The position numbers and the translations under genes were made by a program. Shown here piece after piece: positions 6,171-9,810 of a stretch of DNA of 9,810 nt. The stretch is from NCBI GenBank assembly GCA_029934555.1, contig JAOZMA010000065.1, forward strand, positions 1-9,810, read 5' to 3'. The stretch is from Acidimicrobiia bacterium (lineage in GTDB: Bacteria > Actinomycetota > Acidimicrobiia > Spongiisociales > UBA5794). Every line of letters starts with the position of its first letter. Position 1 is the first letter of the stretch. The notes under the pieces are model-generated. The model had not been told where the DNA came from and did not search any database. It worked only from the letters and a program-made list of their open reading frames with translations.

Positions 6171-7481
6171 ATGGGCATCCAGGGTCCCAAGACGGCTGAG
6201 TGGTTCAATCGAGGCAACAAAGCACTCGTCAACGGCGTCTCCAGCGGGTTCCGCTACTGGGGTGATGACGACACGATGGTCATCGATCGGGGCGAGGGCG
6301 CCCACATCTACGACATGGACGGCAACCGCTACATCGACTACCAACTCGGGTTCGGTCCGATCATCCTCGGGCACGGCTACAAGCCGGTCGCCGACGCGGT
6401 TGGCGAAGCCGCAGCGCGCGGGACCGTCTTCGCGATGACGACCGCACTGGAGATCGAAGCAGCGTTGGCGATGCGCGACGCCGTTCCGTGGCTCGATGCG
6501 CTCCGGTTCACGAACACGGGTACCGAGGCGACGATGCACGCCATCCGTCTTGCCAGGGCCGTCACCGGCCGAGACCTCATCGTCAAGTTCGAAGGGGCCT
6601 ATCACGGCGCCCACGACTACGTCGGGTATTCGACCGCCGGCGCTCCCATCGGGAATCTTGGCAACCGTCGTTCGCCTGTGCCGTTCGAGGTCTCGTCGGG
6701 CGTACCGTCGACGATCCGCGACTACATCCGGATCGCACACTTCAACGATCTCGAGTTCATGGAGAAGCTCTTCAAGAACGACGGACACCGCATCGCCGGC
6801 ATCATCGTGGAACCGGCACTCGGCAACGTCTTCGGCCTGATGCCCGACGACGGGTACATGGAGGGTCTCCGTGCCATCACCGAGGAGTGGGGCTCGATGC
6901 TCATGTTCGACGAGGTGAAGACGGGATTCCGTCTGGGCCTCGGCGGCGCCGCTGAGTACATGGGCATCGTCCCGGACATCGGCATGTACGCGAAGTCGAT
7001 GGGGAACGGGTTCCCGATCGCAGCGGTCGGCGGCCGGGAAGAGATCATGTCTGCATGGGCCGAAGGTGGCGTCATGCAGGCCGGTACCTACTCAGGAAAC
7101 TCGGTTGGTGCAGCGGCGACGGTCGCCACCATCGCGGCACTGTCGACCGGTGCTCCGTACGAGCGGATCACGAAGACGGGAACGGCCCTCATGGTCGGTC
7201 TCGAGAAGATCCTCGCTGAGCAGTCGATGGAGTCGTCGATTATCGGCCACCCATCGATGTTCTCAATCTTCCTGGGCGACGGTGAGTTGAAGAACTACCG
7301 GGACACGGCACGCCACGACGAGGACCTCTACAGCGAGATCATCTTCGGCATGATCCGCCGCGGTGTGATGCCCGTCGACGACGCCAAGGAACCCTGGTTC
7401 ATCTCCTCGGCCCACAGCGACGAAGACGTCGCAGAGACGCTGATGGCATTCGAAGAAGCCCTGATCGAAGCGAAGGCCTAA
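6171..7481 (+). CDS. Class III PLP-dependent aminotransferase (glutamate-1-semialdehyde aminomutase-like)
   Basis: A 436-residue cytoplasmic PLP enzyme of fold type I. It has the phosphate-binding TNTGTEATMHAIRLARA (NTGTEA at 115-120), cofactor-stacking YHG (144-146), the PLP-ring aspartate D247 in MFDEVKTGFR, and the Schiff-base lysine K275 in YAKSMGNGFPIAAVGG. The N-terminal WGDDDTMVIDRGEGAHIYDMDG region and GPIILGH resemble HemL-type proteins, but the lysine motif (AKSMGNGFP rather than GKIIGGGLP) argues against true HemL, so an amine or amino-acid transaminase is more likely. The ATG at 6171 is preferred over an in-frame GTG at 6117: it has AGAGGTGAG 4 nt upstream, and the intervening 18 codons look non-coding. 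It is divergent from the polyamine importer, which suggests, without proving, a role in using the imported amine. A strong hairpin follows the TAA. Confidence 0.9.
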   Translation: MGIQGPKTAEWFNRGNKALVNGVSSGFRYWGDDDTMVIDRGEGAHIYDMDGNRYIDYQLGFGPIILGHGYKPVADAVGEAAARGTVFAMTTALEIEAALAMRDAVPWLDALRFTNTGTEATMHAIRLARAVTGRDLIVKFEGAYHGAHDYVGYSTAGAPIGNLGNRRSPVPFEVSSGVPSTIRDYIRIAHFNDLEFMEKLFKNDGHRIAGIIVEPALGNVFGLMPDDGYMEGLRAITEEWGSMLMFDEVKTGFRLGLGGAAEYMGIVPDIGMYAKSMGNGFPIAAVGGREEIMSAWAEGGVMQAGTYSGNSVGAAATVATIAALSTGAPYERITKTGTALMVGLEKILAEQSMESSIIGHPSMFSIFLGDGELKNYRDTARHDEDLYSEIIFGMIRRGVMPVDDAKEPWFISSAHSDEDVAETLMAFEEALIEAKA

Positions 7482-7486
7482 CAGAT

Positions 7487-7544
7487 CCGTTCTTGCGTAA
7501 CTATGGGAGGCGGAAGCCCGCTTCCGATAGTTACGCAAGAACGG
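7487..7544. terminator. Long two-tier hairpin after the aminotransferase
   Basis: The outer stem is 18 perfect base pairs (CCGTTCTTGCGTAACTAT at 7487-7504 with its complement at 7527-7544). After a 6-nt one-sided bulge (GGGAGG) comes an inner 6-bp stem, CGGAAG with CTTCCG, capped by CCCG. It begins 5 bp after the aminotransferase TAA and ends 72 bp before the antitoxin start. No T-tract follows. It probably acts as a terminator or 3'-end stabiliser that isolates the toxin-antitoxin operon; the outer stem is unrelated in sequence to the potD hairpin. Confidence 0.75.
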
Positions 7545-7590
7545 TGGTCTCGCGTCGCAACTCACGATGGTGTCAGAGGGCTAGACGCGT

Positions 7591-7609
7591 GCATTGCATT
7601 GTGCAATGC
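7591..7609. promoter_or_regulatory. Palindrome upstream of antitoxin, candidate autoregulatory operator
   Basis: Perfect 8-bp arms GCATTGCA (7591-7598) and TGCAATGC (7602-7609) surround a 3-nt TTG centre, ending 7 bp before the antitoxin ATG. Ribbon-helix-helix antitoxins typically repress their own operon by binding such sites, so this is the natural candidate. I see no clear Shine-Dalgarno between it and the ATG. Confidence 0.6.
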
Positions 7610-7616
7610 TGGGTGC

Positions 7617-7865
7617 ATGCCGCAACTCGTTACTCGGGTCAATGACAACCTTGTCTCTCTTGTCGACGAACTTGTCGAGGAGGGCGTCGTGGAGTCCCGC
7701 TCCGACGCTGTTCGGCGTGGTCTGCGAGCGCTCGTGGACCGGCAGAGGCGCCTGCGGACCGGCGAAGCGATCGTTCAGGGCTATCGAGACCGTCCTCAGA
7801 CGGAAGAAGAGGTCGGGTGGGCTGACGCTGCCACGATCAGAATGATCGGGGAAGAGCCGTGGTGA
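7617..7865 (+). CDS. Ribbon-helix-helix (CopG/MazE-like) antitoxin
   Basis: An 82-residue protein. The N-terminal ribbon-helix-helix DNA-binding fold is visible as the strand MPQLVTRVNDN, helix 1 around LVSLVDELVEEG, and helix 2 in SRSDAVRRGLRALVDRQRR. The acidic tail (about 50-82, with QTEEEVGWADAATIRMIGEEPW-like character) is the usual toxin-neutralising region of antitoxins paired with MazF. The ATG at 7617 is the first start that yields the RHH strand directly; upstream in-frame codons run through the palindrome and the hairpin. The TGA overlaps the toxin start, showing an operon. It is expected to bind and neutralise the toxin and to repress the operon at the palindrome 7591-7609 (inferred). 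Confidence 0.88.
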   Translation: MPQLVTRVNDNLVSLVDELVEEGVVESRSDAVRRGLRALVDRQRRLRTGEAIVQGYRDRPQTEEEVGWADAATIRMIGEEPW

Positions 7866-8170
7866 GCCCTGCGCAGGGTGACATCTGGTGGGCTGAGGCC
7901 GAAGACAAACGGCGTCCGGTGCTGGTCGTCACGCGAAGTGAAGCGATACCCGTCCTCGATTGGATCGTCGTGGCCCCCATCACTCGGACCATCCGTGGGA
8001 TTCCGACCGAGATTCGCCTGGACGTGGAAGACGGACTGGCTGCCCCTTGCGTCGCGGCGTTCGACAACGTCCAACCCATTCGGAAGACCTTCCTCACCGA
8101 GCTCGTCGGCTCGATATCCCAGAGGCGGACCGAGATCTGCCAAGCAGTAGCGGCTCTCACCGACTGCTGA
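7859..8170 (+). CDS. mazF: MazF/PemK-family endoribonuclease toxin
   Basis: A protein of 102-103 residues, normal length for MazF/PemK toxins, which cleave RNA at short sequence motifs. Seen motifs are the N-terminal GDIWWAEAEDKRRPVLVVTR (RPVLVV carries the conserved arginine), IVVAPITRTIRGIPTEIRLD (conserved Thr-containing strand), and CVAAFDNVQPIRKTFLTELVGSIS. All are typical and appear intact, so the toxin is probably active. Two adjacent GTG codons, 7859 and 7862, could start it; the second makes a GTGA overlap with the antitoxin stop like the overlaps seen in the pot operon. A purine-rich GGGGAAGAG precedes both. The TGA at 8168-8170 lies 5 bp before the right-hand heptamer complex. Confidence 0.92.
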   Translation: MVSPAQGDIWWAEAEDKRRPVLVVTRSEAIPVLDWIVVAPITRTIRGIPTEIRLDVEDGLAAPCVAAFDNVQPIRKTFLTELVGSISQRRTEICQAVAALTDC

Positions 8171-8174
8171 ATCG

Positions 8175-8194
8175 AGTCGCCGGACGAGGAGCTG
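8175..8194. repeat. 20-bp direct repeat, copy 1
   Basis: AGTCGCCGGACG followed by AGGAGCTG. It recurs at 8268-8288 with one inserted G. In both copies the terminal GGAGCTG is the first unit of an NNAGCNN heptamer run, so the repeat marks a duplicated module. Confidence 0.8.
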
Positions 8195-8222
8195 CCAGCT
8201 ACCAGCCTCCAGCCACGAGCAG
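8188..8222. repeat. NNAGCNN heptamer run (right block, first)
   Basis: Five in-phase units: GGAGCTG, CCAGCTA, CCAGCCT, CCAGCCA, CGAGCAG. The first two units are close to the first two of the left block (AGAGCTG, CCAGCTC at 1663-1676). A perfect 10-bp palindrome TAACCGGTTA (8232-8241) follows. Confidence 0.8.
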
Positions 8223-8247
8223 GGCCACGGATAACCGGTTACCGACT

Positions 8248-8275
8248 GTCGCCAGTCGCCAGTCCCCAGTCGCCG
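8248..8275. repeat. GTCSCCA heptamer run
   Basis: Four consecutive units: GTCGCCA, GTCGCCA, GTCCCCA, GTCGCCG. This is a third, distinct heptamer family. GTCCCCA is a rotation of CCCCAGT, a unit that I recall from cyanobacterial short tandem repeats. Confidence 0.85.
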
Positions 8276-8288
8276 GACGGAGGAGCTG
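8268..8288. repeat. 20-bp direct repeat, copy 2 (21 bp)
   Basis: The second copy of the 8175-8194 sequence, with one extra G. It begins in the last GTCGCCG unit and ends with GGAGCTG, the first unit of the next NNAGCNN run. Copies start 93 bp apart. Confidence 0.8.
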
Positions 8289-8309
8289 TGAGCCGTGAGC
8301 CATGAGCCC
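8282..8309. repeat. NNAGCNN heptamer run (right block, second)
   Basis: Four units: GGAGCTG, TGAGCCG, TGAGCCA, TGAGCCC. The 12-nt linker GACACGCTCTTC (8310-8321) follows, matching the left-block linker GACATGTTCTTT at 9 of 12 positions with all differences C/T. It then runs directly into ACGGAYT array 3. Confidence 0.85.
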
Positions 8310-8321
8310 GACACGCTCTTC

Positions 8322-8388
8322 ACGGATTACGGATTACGGATTACGGATTACGGACTACGGATTACGGACTACGGATTACGGACTACGG
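8322..8388. repeat. ACGGAYT heptamer tandem array 3
   Basis: Nine full units (four ACGGATT, then ACT, ATT, ACT, ATT, ACT forms alternating) plus a partial ACGG. The array overlaps the 3' end of the MFS gene: the last residues VVRNP and the TAG stop (8369-8371, minus strand) are encoded by repeat units. It has the same orientation as arrays 1 and 2. Confidence 0.97.
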
Positions 8389-9571
8389 CCTTCGCCTTCG
8401 GCGTCACCATCCAGATCAACGGCAGCCCAATGAACATCGCTGCCGCCGCGATGTACATGGATGTCGAGAGGCCGAAGGCGTCACCGAAGAGGCCGTAGGC
8501 GATGGCGGCGATCGATCGGATGGCAAAGTTCATCGAAAGGTAGACGCCGTTGGCGAGTGCCCTGCTTTCGGGGAACTGTTCCTGGACGAGGGCCATCATC
8601 ACAGGCGGAACGGCCAGTAGTGAGAAGCCGATGATCGGCAGGATGGCGACTCGAATCCAGCCATCGGTTGCGAGGAACGCGAGCAGAGCGATGGGTGCGG
8701 CGATCTGTCCGAGGATCATGACGACTCTTCGCCCAACGTGGTCGCTGATCCATCCCCCTGCGAATGCTCCTGCGATCCCTGCCGCTTCGACGATGGAGAG
8801 CGCCGCTCCCGCCAGCCAGAGACTGGCACCCTCCTCTGTTAGATAGAGGGGGAGAAAGATGGTCACCGCCATCACCATCATGCTCCGAAGAGAGACCAGG
8901 GCGCCCAGCGGGACCATGAGGCCACGCATTGACCGCACTGCCGTGCGCCACGGCACTTGCTCTCCATCGCCGCGGGTTCGCAGTGGGACGTCTCGCAGTC
9001 GGAAGTAGAGGAACACAGACGTCGCGATGGCGGCGAGTGAGAGGAACGCCATCGACTTCATTGACATCACGGCGAGGGCACTGACTACGACCAGCGGACC
9101 AACGGTTCGTCCCAATTCGCCGCCGACCATCCAGAAGCCCATGCCTCTGCCCAGTCGGTTCCCCGAGAGGTACCCAACAGCGACCGGTGCCGTTGCGTGG
9201 AAAGCCGCGACGCTCACTCCGGCAACGAGGAGCATCAGAGCCAGGGCGAAGTAACCGGGCGCCCACCCCAGGAAGCTCATCACTGTCCCTGTCACTCCCG
9301 GGCCGAGGATGACGATCCATCGCAGCGTGGTTCGGTCGGCGAGGTGCCCGATGAACGGCTGGAACAAGGATGGGATCTGTAGGAACGCAGCCAGGGAGCC
9401 GGCGGCCGCGTTCGACAGCGACATCGTCTCGACGAAGTGGGGGAGGAGTGGCGGCAGGAAAGCCGTGTAGGTGTCGTGAACGGCGTGACCGCCCGCGATG
9501 GTGGCGACGAGTCCGGTCTGGAATTCGTCGGGTGAGCTGTCGACGGAACCGACCGGTTCGGTGTCGGTCAT
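8369..9571 (-). CDS. MFS transporter, Fsr (fosmidomycin resistance)-like
   Basis: A 400-residue inner-membrane carrier with about 12 predicted membrane segments, the usual MFS length. HAVHDTYTAFLPPLLPHF (29-46), LFQPFIGHLADR (69-80, the TM2-TM3 motif A region) and AAFHATAPVAVGYLSG with GFWMVGGELGRTVGPL resemble the Fsr branch, whose members export small drugs. The second half repeats the pattern at GGWISDHVGRR. The substrate is unknown. I chose the ATG at 9571 (MTDTEPVGS); the frame to 9745 adds 58 Arg/Ser/His-rich residues that look non-coding and cross the neighbouring promoter. No clear Shine-Dalgarno precedes 9571, which leaves some doubt. The C-terminal five residues and the stop come from heptamer array 3. 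It converges with the toxin-antitoxin operon and diverges from the dehydrogenase at the right edge. Confidence 0.88.
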   Translation of the reverse strand: MTDTEPVGSVDSSPDEFQTGLVATIAGGHAVHDTYTAFLPPLLPHFVETMSLSNAAAGSLAAFLQIPSLFQPFIGHLADRTTLRWIVILGPGVTGTVMSFLGWAPGYFALALMLLVAGVSVAAFHATAPVAVGYLSGNRLGRGMGFWMVGGELGRTVGPLVVVSALAVMSMKSMAFLSLAAIATSVFLYFRLRDVPLRTRGDGEQVPWRTAVRSMRGLMVPLGALVSLRSMMVMAVTIFLPLYLTEEGASLWLAGAALSIVEAAGIAGAFAGGWISDHVGRRVVMILGQIAAPIALLAFLATDGWIRVAILPIIGFSLLAVPPVMMALVQEQFPESRALANGVYLSMNFAIRSIAAIAYGLFGDAFGLSTSMYIAAAAMFIGLPLIWMVTPKAKAVVRNP

Positions 9572-9597
9572 GAATTTCGAGGAAGAGAGGCCATGGG

Positions 9598-9614
9598 CAC
9601 ATGATGTCACATGA
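9598..9614. promoter_or_regulatory. Direct repeat CACATGA x2 in divergent region
   Basis: Two copies of CACATGA start at 9598 and 9608, exactly 10 bp apart (one helical turn), 27 bp upstream of the MFS start. This could be a regulator site. It is short enough to be chance. The remainder of 9572-9727 holds no gene that I can support. Confidence 0.25.
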
Positions 9615-9727
9615 CGGTTGCGCTTCGATCCGCTCAACGGAGATCTCGAGTGTCGGTGGTGGTCGCGAATCCGTGAACGCCTGCAGCGATAACATCCGAC
9701 CGTCATCGAAAGCAAAGAGGGACCACC

Positions 9728-9810
9728 GTGGAGCGCTTCCATCATCTGATCAACGGCGTCACGATCGCCGGGACGTCCGGCAACGTCGGGCCGATCTACA
9801 ACCCGGCGAC
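9728..9810 (+). CDS. mmsA: Methylmalonate-semialdehyde dehydrogenase-like aldehyde dehydrogenase, N-terminal fragment
   Basis: Only the first 27 codons are in the window. The GTG start gives a peptide whose FHHLINGVTIAGTSG and GPIYNPAT stretches match the N-terminus of CoA-acylating (methyl)malonate-semialdehyde dehydrogenases (pattern INGK, GTSG, GPVYNPATG). These convert malonate or methylmalonate semialdehyde to acetyl- or propionyl-CoA in valine, beta-alanine and inositol breakdown. AGAGGG lies about 7 nt upstream of the GTG, and a possible -10 TAACAT is at 9690-9695. The catalytic domain is outside the window, so the subfamily call rests on a short stretch. Confidence 0.75.
   Translation, partial: MERFHHLINGVTIAGTSGNVGPIYNPA

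Noticed and set aside
24..8388. CRISPR array interpretation of the tandem repeats
   Set aside because: The 7-bp units are directly abutting with no spacers, and no cas genes are present.
9572..9745. 58-residue N-terminal extension of the MFS transporter
   Set aside because: It is rich in Arg/His/Ser, has no family similarity, and overlaps the start of the divergent dehydrogenase gene.

Overview
This is a GC-rich bacterial window that I infer to be actinobacterial, probably Acidimicrobiia-like. The reasons are frequent GTG starts, 4-bp ATGA/GTGA gene overlaps, a PotD-type lipoprotein with a long Ser/Thr-rich linker, a possible leaderless promoter and the codon bias. The taxonomy is inference: no rRNA or marker gene is present.

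Layout. At the left end is a minus-strand YtcJ-type amidohydrolase (64-1647). Next comes a short non-coding block of tandem heptamers plus a two-tier hairpin (1663-1887). Then follows a complete minus-strand polyamine-type ABC transporter operon in the order potA-potB-potC-potD (5918 down to 1889). It is tightly coupled: ATGA overlap, GTGA overlap, then 3 bp. A 252-bp divergent promoter region separates potA from a plus-strand class III aminotransferase of the glutamate-1-semialdehyde-aminomutase-like subgroup (6171-7481). This ends at another long hairpin (7487-7544). Downstream is a plus-strand toxin-antitoxin pair (ribbon-helix-helix antitoxin plus MazF/PemK toxin, 7617-8170) with a palindromic candidate operator. 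A 200-bp heptamer-repeat complex (8175-8388) runs into the 3' end of a minus-strand Fsr-like MFS transporter (8369-9571). At the right edge a methylmalonate-semialdehyde-dehydrogenase-like gene starts on the plus strand and is cut off.

How the genes may work together. The transporter would import putrescine/spermidine or a related amine. The divergent aminotransferase and the downstream amidohydrolase are plausible but unproven partners in nitrogen-compound catabolism. The toxin-antitoxin pair and the MFS gene look like independent cassettes.

Most unusual feature. There are three tandem arrays of ACGGAYT (6, 15 and 9 full units), all in the same orientation and all at or just beyond the 3' end of a minus-strand gene. 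Two are preceded by a second heptamer family (NNAGCNN) and joined to it by a related 12-nt linker. A third heptamer family (GTCSCCA) and an imperfect 20/21-bp repeat lie in the right-hand complex. Two genes take their stop codons from inside the ACGGAYT arrays. This resembles the short tandemly repeated (STRR) heptamers of heterocystous cyanobacteria, but in a composite, gene-end-associated form that I do not recognise from this kind of organism.
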